A stretch of 64,000 bases of DNA from Chelydra serpentina (Eukaryota > Chordata > Testudines > Chelydridae). Of this stretch, positions 55,621 to 64,000 are shown in pieces (the stretch's first letter is position 1; every line of letters begins with the position of its first letter). The notes below the pieces were generated by a model. The model was not told the origin of the DNA. It ran no database searches and saw only the letters and a program-made list of their open reading frames with translations. A program made the translations under genes and the position numbers. The stretch lies in contig JBAIAC010000068.1 in assembly GCA_037349315.1 (NCBI GenBank), forward strand, positions 22,101,001-22,165,000. Reading direction: 5' to 3'.

Positions 55621-55923
55621 CAGCGGGGGCATACAATTTTGCGCCGTTGGGGTGGGGTCCAACCCAAAGAAATTCCAGAGGGAGGGGCCGAGGGCAGGCA
55701 TAGTTGCAGTGCACCCTTTCTTTGCCAATGCCTCAAACACATGCCTGAATTGAAAGCCTTCTCCAAAGAGGCAGAAGAGTCTGTATCAGAGCACCTACCA
55801 TGGTACACAAAGGAATTGGGAAATGCAATAGACACTAAACAAGCTAAATTGTGTGAACAAAGCCTGTCCACCGTAGATTTGCTATTAATCTTCTGTCTTT
55901 TGCTACTTCATCTATGGGTCAAA

Positions 55924-56551
55924 ACAAAGGGCAGTGGGCCCTTGTTGCCAAGAAGGCCAATGGCATATTGGGCTGTATTAGTAGGAGCAGTGCCAGCAGA
56001 TCGACGGAAGTGATTATTCCCCTCTATTTGGCACTGGTGAGGCCACATCTAGAGTACTGTGTCCAGTTTTGGTCCCTCCACTACATAAGGGATATGGACA
56101 AATTGGAGAGAGCCCAGCAGAGGGCAACAAAAATTATTAGGGGGCTGGGGTACATGACTTACGAGGAGAGGCTGTGGGAACTGGGGTTATTTAGTCTGCA
56201 GAAGAGAAGAGTGAGGGGGGTTTTGTTAGCAGCCTTCAATTACCTTAAGGGGAGTTCCAAAGAGGATGGAGCTTGGCTGTTCTCAGTGGTGGCAGATGAC
56301 AGAACAAGGAGCAATGGTCTCAAGTTTCAATGGGGAAGTCTAGGCTGGATATTAGGAAACAGTATTTCACTAGAAGGGTGGTAAAGCACTAGGGAGGTGG
56401 TGGAGTCTCCATCCTTAGAGGTTTTTAAGGCCTGGCTTGACAAAACCTTGGCTGGGATGATTTAGTTGGTGTTAGTCCTGCTTTGAGCAGGGGATTGGAC
56501 TAGATGACTTCCTGGGGTCTCTTCCAGCCCTAATAGTCTATGATTCTATGA
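55924..56551 (+). mobile_element. CR1 LINE 3' end inserted in the retroelement
   Basis: Frame 55914-56384 reads [40 protein letters not shown] and [20 protein letters not shown], the conserved C-terminal part of CR1 ORF2, without a stop for about 150 codons. The element ends in 'gattggactagatgacttcc', then 'tagtctatgattctatga'. It is one of the better-preserved CR1 copies here. Confidence 0.9.
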
Positions 56552-57028
56552 AAGGAGTTAATATTAATGGTAAACCCTTTAAAGATGTGTGCCATACCTG
56601 ATTTGTGGAAAAAACTTTTGTATATGCTAGGGATGGTGACAAAACAGTCCCACAAGCATGTTGATTTTCAGCTTATACCTGTAAAGAGGCTGGAAGCTTG
56701 GCACAGCAGCAAAAGCATAACAGGCCTACGCTGCTGTGTGGCGGGGGAAACTGAGGCACACTGCCTCATGGCATTGGTGGCTAAATGCCAAGACTCCTAC
56801 ACTTTAACCAATGTTGCTATCTGCATACTGTTAGCAATACTGCATCCCAACTTGTTTTCAGGCACCCAGAGACCAGGAACCCAGAACTTTGCTAGGACAC
56901 CTATGAATGACATCATAGGGTTTAAAGGTACTGAGAGGGTGTGTGACCAGAGACACAAAGGGATTTTACATGTACTGCCTCTGCCGTGGACAGTGTCCAA
57001 GACTCTGGCAGTAAGTTCAGGAGGAGGA
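56552..57028 (+). other. Retroelement internal sequence (unassigned)
   Basis: Lies between the CR1 insert and the LTR. An open frame of 192 codons (56567-57145) runs into the LTR; I recognise no domain in it, so it is listed as presumed retroelement sequence rather than a gene. Confidence 0.4.
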
Positions 57029-58237
57029 TGTGACGTTATTGACATAAACTGTGACCGTATAGATCATTGTTGCAACCAGGGTCCTATGGTTGCACTAGTT
57101 CCTGTTCAGACGAGGCCAAGTGGGGTGTCTATGGGAAGGTTGTAGTTTGCTGGTTATGATTATGATGTCTGTATGTGTGTATCATTTTTGTATTTGAAGT
57201 TATGAATACTGGCTATGTATTGGTTTGATTCTAAGTAGCCTCAGTGAAGCATTTGGTCAGCTTCTTTGAGAAAGGACTATTCTCAGTAAGTGCCCAATCA
57301 AGAAACACTTAACTGACAATGGACTTTGGGAGACACCAATCCACATCTAAGCTTTCCTGGGAACATTCAAACTAACATGTAAACAATGGCGTCGGCCTAC
57401 AAAAAGCTGAATCATTCATAGACATGTGACTTGCCCAGATGATTACAGACTCCATCTTGGTGCTGGGATTTTGCACAGGAGAACAAAGGGGTTTCAGCCC
57501 ATAAGAGAGAGAATATAAAAGGCCCTGGAAACCCCTCCATTTGGTCTTCAGTTGGCTCAGAAGATAGCCTCTCCACCCCAAAGAGATGCCTGAAAGAAAC
57601 TGGAACAAAGGACCGTAACTACAGAGGTGTGAGTGATTGCTGGACCCAGACTAGGAAGGAGTCTAGTCTGTGAAAGAAGCTTATTGGAACATCTCTGAGG
57701 GTGAGATTTACCTGCATTTAGTTTCCTACTGTATTAGACCTAGACTTGCGTGTTTTTGTTTTATTTTGCTTGGTAATTCACTTTGTTTTGTCTGTTATTA
57801 CTTGGAACCACTTAAATCCTACTTTTTATATTTAATAAAATCACTTTTTGCTTATTAATTAACCCAGAGCAAGTAATTAATACCTTGGGGAGCAAACAGC
57901 TGTGCATATGTCTCTATCAGTGTTATAGAGGGCGAACAATTTATGAGTTTACCCTGTATAAGCTTTATAAAGAGTAAAATGGATTTATTTGTAGTTTGGA
58001 TCCCATTGGGAATCTGGGTGCTAGAGACAGGAGCACTTCTTAAGCTGTTTTCAGTTAAAGCCTGCAGCTTTGCCGGACATGGTTCAGACCTGGGTCTGTG
58101 TTTGTAGCAGGCTAGCGTGTCTGACTCAACAAGACAGGGTACTTAAGTCCCAAGCTGCTAGGGAAAACGAGCTCAGAGGTAGTCTCAGCACATCAGGTGG
58201 CAGTCTCAAGGGGGTTTCTGTGACTCAACCCGTCACA
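57029..58237 (+). mobile_element. LTR, near full length, with TATA and poly(A) signals
   Basis: From TGTGACGTTATTGACATAAA to ..CAACCCGTCACA, 1209 bp. TATAAAA is at 57514-57520 and AATAAA at 57834-57839, in the order expected for U3-R. Left and right flanks (GAGGA and ACCAG) do not match, consistent with it being a 3' LTR rather than a solo LTR. The family is common in turtle genomes as I recall it. Confidence 0.8.
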
Positions 58238-58290
58238 ACCAGATGATCATGATGCGCTCTTCTGTCCTTAAAGTCTATGAACCTATGAGA
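58238..58290 (+). mobile_element. CR1 tail flanking the LTR
   Basis: 'agatgatcatgatgcgctct', then 'tctgtccttaaagtctatga', is the last 50 bases of a CR1; the rest lies left of the retroelement or was lost. Confidence 0.65.
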
Positions 58291-59285
58291 CTTTCACACA
58301 TGCTTAGCACAGAGACTTAATACCTCTTTTTACATTGATCAAATACAATGATGGAGCAGAAGTACAAAACTGTAGCTACTAAAATCCACAGCTGTTTGGG
58401 GTTTTAAAACAGTTGTTTCTACTCAGGTGAGAAAATCACCTTCACTAAAGCAGATATAGTCACCAAATTTTATAGAGCCAGGGAGATTGTCATGCTCTTA
58501 TCTCCTCACCCCTTCCCAGGCTTTGAAGTCTTTTCCGAAAGGAAATACAGTTAAAAAGATCAGCCACCTTTGAACATAGAAATCTCTGGGGCCGCAAGAA
58601 GTTGTTTTGTTGTTAGTAAATTAAGTATTCTGTTGGTGAAGCATAATTTAGCCAAGCTATTAAAATGCAACCATGGATCTCATTAATGAAAAGTTGCTAA
58701 TTTAGCTTTTCTCCAATTATGGGCATAAGATCTGGTGGGGGAAAAAAATACCACTGATTCCTTCATTCTATTGCCTGTAGCAGGACAATAAGGAGGAAAC
58801 AAAACTAAAAGACCTTTTTTCAGGCAAGAGAAAATGAAATCAATTAACGTCCTTTTCCTTTTTAAACTCTCTTCTCCCTGCCTTCCTATCCATCTTCATC
58901 TGTCTGAAATAATAAAATGTGTTTCCTTAGGACTAAGAATGCATAAACCTGATGGAAGTTCAGATTTATGTGAACAACCCCATTTGCAAAATTGTGTTGT
59001 GTTCACACTGTTTCCTTCCAGTAACTTAAATCCACAAGGCTTCATTCAGTTCTCACCTGGACGAGTTTTATATGCATGCAGCTCCATTGGGTTGTTTTTC
59101 CACTGCACTGCATTTTGTGCAGTGATTTACGTCTGTGCAAAAAATCCCTCAGAGAGGTAAATACTATCCGTGATACAAAGCAGTGTAGAATAGGACCACT
59201 GGTTTCACTGGAATTACTCCTGATTTACACCTGTATGAGATCTGAATCAGGCTCATTTTATTTTTCAAGAGTGATTTAGCTGTGA
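58291..59285. other. No recognised feature
   Basis: A 108-codon frame at 58834-59160 has no domain. A foldback-like 'ggttTcactggaattactcc'-type fragment lies at 59197-59260. Confidence 0.4.
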
Positions 59286-59293
59286 GTCTAGAA

Positions 59294-60056
59294 TAGGGGT
59301 GGGCAAACTATGGCCTGAGGGCTGCATCCAGCCCTTCAGACATTTTAATCTGGCCCTTGAGCTCCCACCAGGGAGTGGAGTCCAGGGCTTGCCCCCCTCC
59401 GTCACTCCAGCTGGGGAGTGGGGTTCGAGGCTTACCCCGCTCCGTGCGTGCCATGGCTCCGCGCAGCTCCTGGAAGCAGCCGCATGTTCCCCCTCCGGCT
59501 CCTACGTGTTGGGGCAGCCGGAGGCTCTGCACGCTGTCTCCGCCCCAAGCGCCACCCCCACAGCTCCCATTGGCCAGGAACCACAGCCAACAGGAGCTGC
59601 AGGGGCGATGCTTGTGGACGGGGCAGCGTGCAGAGCTGCCTTGCCACGTCGCCACGTAGGAGCCGGAGGGGGGACATGCCGCTGCTTCTGGGAGCTGCTT
59701 GAGGTAAGCGCTGCCAGGAGACTGCACCCCGACCCTCTGCCGTGCCCTAATCCAGATCCCTCTGCCCCCCTAGAAACCCCTCTGTCCCAGCTCAGAGTAC
59801 CCTCCTGCAGCCCCAACCCCTTATCCCCAGCCCTACCCCAGAGCCCACACCCCCAGCCGGAGCCCTCACCCCCCACCACATCCCAACCCCCTTTCCCATC
59901 CCGGAGCCCCATCCCATACCCTGAACTCCTCACTTCTGGCCCCGCACCCTCAGCTGGAGCCCGCATCCCAACCCCTAATTTCATGAGCATTCATGGCCCG
60001 CCATACAATTTCCATCCCAGATGTAGCCCTCGGGCCAAAAAGTTTGCCCACCCCTT
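59294..60056. mobile_element. hAT transposon, GC-rich, nonautonomous
   Basis: Ends TAGGGGTGGGCAAACTATGG and inverted AAAAAGTTTGCCCACCCCTT; the outermost C and G of the hAT consensus are mutated. A perfect 8-bp duplication GTCTAGAA lies at 59286-59293 and 60057-60064. Inside, GC-rich sequence with repeated 'ccccagccc' and 'gaccctctgcc' words gives long frames on both strands (up to 288 codons) that are not genes. Confidence 0.9.
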
Positions 60057-60064
60057 GTCTAGAA

Positions 60065-60529
60065 GAACCACTGAAAAATTAGGATGGCACAAATGTGTGT
60101 CTTATGTACGGTCTATTCTATTCTATATTCCTCACTCATCACCACAGTGTCTAAATGCCTGCTAGTAGTGCATTAAACAATGTGATTAACATTTGTCAAA
60201 TATTTCTTCTCTCATTCCCTCCCCCACAGGGGAGAAGCATGTACAACAGGGTGTTGTGTTTTAGATATTTTTACATAATACACACACATACACATACGTT
60301 GCTATGTGTTTATGCTAGAGAAGGAAAGGTTAAATAAATGCACCTTGCACTTGGGGCAGGAGGGGTGAGGTTTGTGATGGTCCTTAGTTCCTGGGGGAGT
60401 TCGTTCACAGTCTCAGATGGGCTACAAAGAAAGCTCTGTCTATTACACAGACAGGCTCTACCTTGATTGTAGAAAGTTCCATTGTGCCAGAGAAGTGAAA
60501 TTGTCAACAATGGTCTTCATTCCAGAGCT
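60065..60529. other. No recognised feature
   Basis: Contains a (CA)n tract at 60281-60296. No gene. Confidence 0.4.
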
Positions 60530-60790
60530 GTAGTCGCTCTTTTAGATACCCGGGACCCAGGCCATTGAGCACCTTAAAGATAAGCCCCAAAACTTTGAAC
60601 TTTATTCAATATTCTGTGGGAGGCCAGTGTAGGGAGTGGAGAACAGATTGCTGTACTCCTGGCAGACAGTGCTGCCTGTCTGAGGAGATGGTGCAGCATT
60701 CTGTACCAACTGGCGTTTCTTAAGCCCTGAACACTTCCTACCCAGGAACATTGCTTTACTATAGATCAGTCAAGAGGTGAAGAAGGTGTG
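60530..60790 (+). mobile_element. LINE-like fragment (L2/L3/CR1 group)
   Basis: 'gggacccaggccattgagca', 'ccttaaagataagcccca', 'gggaggccagtgtagggag' and 'tctgtaccaactggcgtttc' form a known type of ancient amniote LINE 3' region. The exact family is uncertain. Confidence 0.45.
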
Positions 60791-61676
60791 TAGAACTGAG
60801 GCCAGGTCACTGTTTGGCAGGATGGTATCGATACTAAGCCACATTCTTTTTTCATTTGTATTGGTGTAAATCTGGAGTAATTCCAATGACTTACTCCAGA
60901 CTGACACCAGTGTAATGGATCCAAACGTGGCCCAGTAATAATAACTACGATTTATCCATATCTATTCAGATAACATCTCTTACTTTTGATCTAATAGAGA
61001 GAGGGAGCTCATTGAAATGATATCTAACAGTCCATGTACATGTAAAAAGGCTGCCAAGTCTGTCTGTATAAATCCCCAAAACTGCTGTTTTCAGGTGTTT
61101 GGGGAAAAAAAATAAAAAGGAGAGAAGATGACTTTTGACTCTGCTTACTGGGAATACAGGCAAAGGGTCTATTTATAATGCATTATCTGGGGACCAATAG
61201 TTATAAATGTGTAGGTCTGAAAACAGACTCTACATAATATTATAATGCTTAGTATAATGTGTATTAAACACCCAGGAGTCAGGTTTGTCAGAAGAGAAAA
61301 CACAATCTTTATCCTCAAATGTCTGAGCACAGGCTTAGGGAAACTTCTAGTTTACACTGAGCATGCTCAGAGACCTAATATGAGCATAGTCTTACTCATA
61401 CTAGTGTTATATCACCTATTTTTGCATAGGTGCTTCCACAATAGGGTTCTGATACCTATGAAAACAGCACTTCTTAGTTCCATGGCACTTTAACAAGCGA
61501 AGCCTTTGTGACACAGGACAAGATGATCTCCATTTTACAAATAAAGAACCCTAAGTAATAATATTAAGTGACCAGACCAAGAAAGAGATGCAACCATACA
61601 CAAATTTTGGGAACAAAATACATGAGTCTGAGTCCTCCAGCAACTGTATTGAAGAGGACATCCACTGGATAGTAAA
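60791..61676. other. No confident feature
   Basis: A foldback-like 'gtgtaaatctggagtaattc' with 'cttactccagactgacac' lies at 60861-60912. No gene. Confidence 0.4.
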
Positions 61677-61915
61677 AATGTAAAAAGTCCATCAATGGCT
61701 ATTAACCAAGATGGTCGGGCATGCAGCCCATGCTCTGGGTGTTCCTAGCCTCTGATTGCCAAAAGCTGGGAATGAACAACAAGGGAGGTATCACTCTAGG
61801 ATTGCCTGTTCTGTTCATTCCCTCTGAAGCACTTGGAATTGGCAACAGTCAGAAGAGAGGATACAGGGCTAGCTGGACCATTGGTCTGACCCAGCATGGC
61901 TGTTCTTATGTTCTA
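61677..61915 (+). mobile_element. CR1 3' end (second subfamily)
   Basis: 'aagtccatcaatggctatta', 'accaagatggtcgggcatgc' to 'tctgacccagcatggctgtt', then 'cttatgttct', the forward version of the tail at 38449-38700. Confidence 0.85.
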
Positions 61916-62244
61916 AGAGATAGCTGTGGAGGTATCCTTCTAGTTCCCACTGTGATTCCATCTCTAGTCCCAAGGATCACTGGGAATCGTGTCACAGTTT
62001 AGATTACAGCTCTGACTCCCATGCTCAGATCACCATGAATAATATCCAGGAAGAATTAAAAGGAGAGTGTTTTTGTTAATATTTTAGGATGGCGGGGATT
62101 GGCTTATGCATTTTTTTTTTTTTTGGTTATAAAAGCCACTGTTTGCAGGCCCGAGCTGTGCTGCTAAGTAAACAGGCATTTTTCCAATGGGCTGGCTCCC
62201 TGCATTGACTTCAGGACTAGCCTATTCCCTCCTCTACAAGGATG
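61916..62244. other. No recognised feature
   Basis: Includes a T-run at 62112-62123. Nothing else. Confidence 0.4.
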
Positions 62245-62435
62245 GGAGGAGGGATAGCTCAGTGGTTTGAGCATTGGGCTGCTAAACCTAGGGTTGTGAG
62301 TTCAATCCTTAAGGGGGCCATTTAGGGATCGGGGGCTGGGGGAAATCTGACAGGGGACAGTACTTGGTCCTGCTAGTGAAGGCAGGGGACTGGACTCAAT
62401 GACCTTTCAAGGTCCTTCCAGTTCTAGGAGATTGG
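62245..62435 (+). mobile_element. tRNA-derived SINE (turtle Cry/tRNA-Lys type)
   Basis: A tRNA-like head with A box (GGATAGCTCAGTGGTTTGAG) and B box (GTGAGTTCAATCC) leads to a body 'gggggccatttagggatcgg', a 'ttggtcctgctagtgaaggc' segment and a CR1-like end 'actggactcaatgacctttc', 'aaggtccttccagttctagg'. This is the SINE family known from cryptodiran turtles, and the main basis for the host assignment. It is a retroposon, not a tRNA gene. Confidence 0.9.
62252..62310 (+). promoter_or_regulatory. Internal RNA polymerase III promoter (A and B boxes) of the SINE
   Basis: TAGCTCAGTGG near 62256 and GTTCAATCC near 62299, spaced as in tRNA genes. Whether it is still active is unknown. Confidence 0.7.
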
Positions 62436-62829
62436 CATATTGCCATGTATTTTTTTAAAAAAAGAAAAGATGTGGGCCTGTGATGGCTGCATCTCCCTAC
62501 AACAGAACAAAGGGAAACACTTCCTGTGAGCAGTGCTTCCATTGGAGCCCATCCAGGAAATGACTCTGACTTCAGGACACTCTTCTCCATGAAGAACCAG
62601 CAGGGCAGAGCTCCCTGTCACTCACCCAGCCCCAGTGACTCTTCCAATCAGTGGCTGTGGGTTGTTCTGTGTGGATGCGTGTATGGGTGAAGAGGGAGTA
62701 GGCGTGGCTCTGACTCCAACACCACGCTCTAACACAGTTATGCCACCATCTCTTCTTGCCCACCCTGACAATAACCTAAATATGTTAGAATATAGGTGCT
62801 CGTCATGCTCCTACCCACTGTTACTAGAG
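62436..62829. other. No recognised feature
   Basis: Short overlapping frames on both strands; none looks coding. Confidence 0.4.
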
Positions 62830-63170
62830 CTGGTTGAAAGTTTTCTGACTGAACATATTTATCTCAGAAAATGCAGATTCATTGAAAGTGAAACGTTTCA
62901 TGGACACATGTAGATTGTAACAAAATGTCATTTCAAAACAAAAAGTGAGGTGGAGTGTTCCAGTTTAGCAATGGAACATTTCAATTTTCTGTTTCCTTTC
63001 AATTTTTAAAAAAATTGCTATTATATTATTTATATTTAAGGGCAAAATCAGAATGAAAGGTTTCAACTTTATCGACCCTATCAACCAGAAACATGGGTTT
63101 TTTTGGAATGTTGTTTCATGAAAATTTTTGAAAAAATTTGTTTTGATTCCATTTCAGAATGGAAAAGAAT
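62830..63170. repeat. AT-rich 'gaaaatttt / tttcat' repeat
   Basis: Third member of the AT-rich family (see 11500 and 34745): GTTGAAAGTTTTCTGACTGA, ATTGAAAGTGAAACGTTTCA, ATGAAAATTTTTGAAAAAAT and similar words. Confidence 0.5.
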
Positions 63171-64000
63171 TCAAATATCGCATGATTTCCTGCAAAAGTT
63201 CCTGCCCAGTCCTAGTTGTTGCCAGGGCCACGTCTCCAAAGATGTACACACATGCACACAGCCAGTCCTACATAGTTATAGAACTATGTTTTCCCATCCA
63301 CACTAGCAATAAAATCCATGTTAGAACACAGATGCTCATAACCATGGCTGGGCACCATGTACTAGCATGGTCTCTCTTGTAGTGTAGACTGATCCTAAGT
63401 GTGATCAGCTGACTTGACTATGAGTGGATCAGATGGTGTCAAGGGCCTTGTTCCTCTACAGCAACCCTTTGGGCTTTGACAGGGTCATATACTCACTTAG
63501 GCTTTCAGCATCCAGGTTGGGATAGTTAGCATAACTGACACAAGGAAAGAAACTCAGACCTCTGGCTCAGTTCCTCTGGAGTTTACCCCTTCTGGGTTCA
63601 GAGGAAACCAAAAAAAAATTGAAGGCAGGGAAGAAAAGAAACAAACAACCAATCCCAAATGAACTACTGGCCTCTCTTTCATCAGAAGGGGCCTTGGACA
63701 AGCTTCAGTCTGACTCAATGTCCTATGTCAACCACAAGAAGGTGTCTTGAGGTAACTCTATATAGTCCAATTCACTTCTCAGTGTGCTTGGACAGTTCAT
63801 GGGAATGGGGGTAGGCTCTGCCCTTCATCAGACCTCTCCCTGGGAACTGGGGGAAGAGAGTTCTGTCCCCCAGCCAGAGCTGCCTCCTACTGAGGTGGGC
63901 TTCCCCACTTTTTAATTTCTCCTCCGGTCCTGACAGGCTTTGCAGGGTGGGGATGCTTGAGCCCATTGCAGGATTTGTACACCCCATCATAGATAGGCTA
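63171..64000. other. No confident feature
   Basis: A possible MITE with 'ttgtagtgtagactgatcct' at its right end stops near 63398; the left end is not clear. The rest shows no gene or nameable repeat. Confidence 0.4.

Larger units (their letters stand above)
55430..58237 (+). mobile_element. LTR retroelement remnant: protease fragment, CR1 insert, 3' LTR
   Basis: Internal sequence from 55430 with a retroelement protease signature, a CR1 inserted at 55924-56551, further internal sequence to 57028, and an LTR to 58237. The 5' LTR, gag, most of pol and any env are not seen. Whether this is Ty3/gypsy or an endogenous retrovirus cannot be decided here. The sequence right of the LTR ('agatgatcatgatgcgctct', then 'tctgtccttaaagtc') is a CR1 tail, so the retroelement had inserted into a CR1. 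Confidence 0.65.

Noticed and set aside
55914..56384. A clean 156-codon frame that could be taken for a host gene
   Set aside because: It matches the C-terminal part of CR1 ORF2 and ends at a CR1 tail.
56567..57145. 192-codon frame
   Set aside because: It crosses from presumed retroelement internal sequence into the LTR and shows no domain; recorded only as unassigned retroelement sequence.
59299..60165. The longest open frame in the window (288 codons), proline/alanine-rich
   Set aside because: It lies almost entirely inside a nonautonomous hAT element bounded by an 8-bp duplication, overlaps long frames on the opposite strand, and has no domain. GC-rich, stop-poor sequence explains it.
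62252..62325. tRNA gene
   Set aside because: The A and B boxes belong to a SINE head; no intact cloverleaf with acceptor stem is present and the body continues into the SINE.

Overview
The window is vertebrate nuclear DNA, most likely from a turtle and probably a cryptodire. The main evidence is its repeats: a tRNA-derived SINE of the turtle Lys type (62245-62435), many CR1 LINE fragments ending in the typical turtle 3' tail, old MIR and L2 pieces, Penelope-like elements with hammerhead-type termini, hAT and Tigger DNA elements, and several solo LTRs. I found no host protein-coding gene, no functional tRNA or rRNA gene, no CRISPR array and nothing bacterial. The open frames present are short, or lie inside transposon debris and GC-rich repeats. 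The window is therefore best read as intergenic or deep-intronic repeat-rich DNA. Family names rest on recognition of sequence and translation; no database search was run.

Layout. 0-13 kb: mostly unique or anciently decayed DNA with a 5S-rRNA-like fragment, a Tigger-type element (2921-3238), an LTR-like block, a solo LTR (4299-4818), short MITEs and MIR fragments. 12.7-16.2 kb: a CR1 tail split by a small hAT-like element, a hAT element (13802-14209), a MIR split by a solo LTR (14335-15058), and a solo LTR with a clear CCAAT/TATA promoter (15330-16136). 17-22 kb: a CR1 LINE split by a Ty3/gypsy chromovirus (18205-21256) that keeps both LTRs, a 5-bp target duplication and a chromodomain. 22.6-29 kb: a hairpin-rich MITE, a CR1 (24.15-26.99 kb) invaded by an inverted Penelope-like element and by another CR1 tail, a Penelope-like element with a GIY-YIG domain broken by a MITE that itself holds a hAT element, and a GC-rich minisatellite inside a hAT-like element.

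31-42 kb: two more Penelope-type termini, one a 194-bp palindrome with no spacer; CR1 tails; a long inverted repeat (35.5-36.0 kb); a MITE; a solo LTR (40838-41506); and a gypsy-type LTR. 42.6-46 kb: a decayed RTE-like LINE and a pair of roughly 150-bp direct repeats, one of them inside the LINE. 47-50.3 kb: two hAT-type elements, a CR1 tail and an L2 fragment. 51.3-58.3 kb: two CR1 copies in opposite orientation, each with an insertion, followed by a retroelement remnant with a broken protease domain and an intact-looking LTR. 59-64 kb: a GC-rich hAT element, LINE tails and the SINE.

These parts do not form a pathway. Their interest is the record of nested insertion: at least ten host/insert relations can be read, many confirmed by target-site duplications. 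The most unusual objects are the Penelope-type palindromes with hammerhead-like cores, the long inverted repeat at 35.5-36.0 kb, the periodic CCAAT array in the 15.3-kb LTR, and the unidentified duplicated unit at 42.6 and 45.1 kb.
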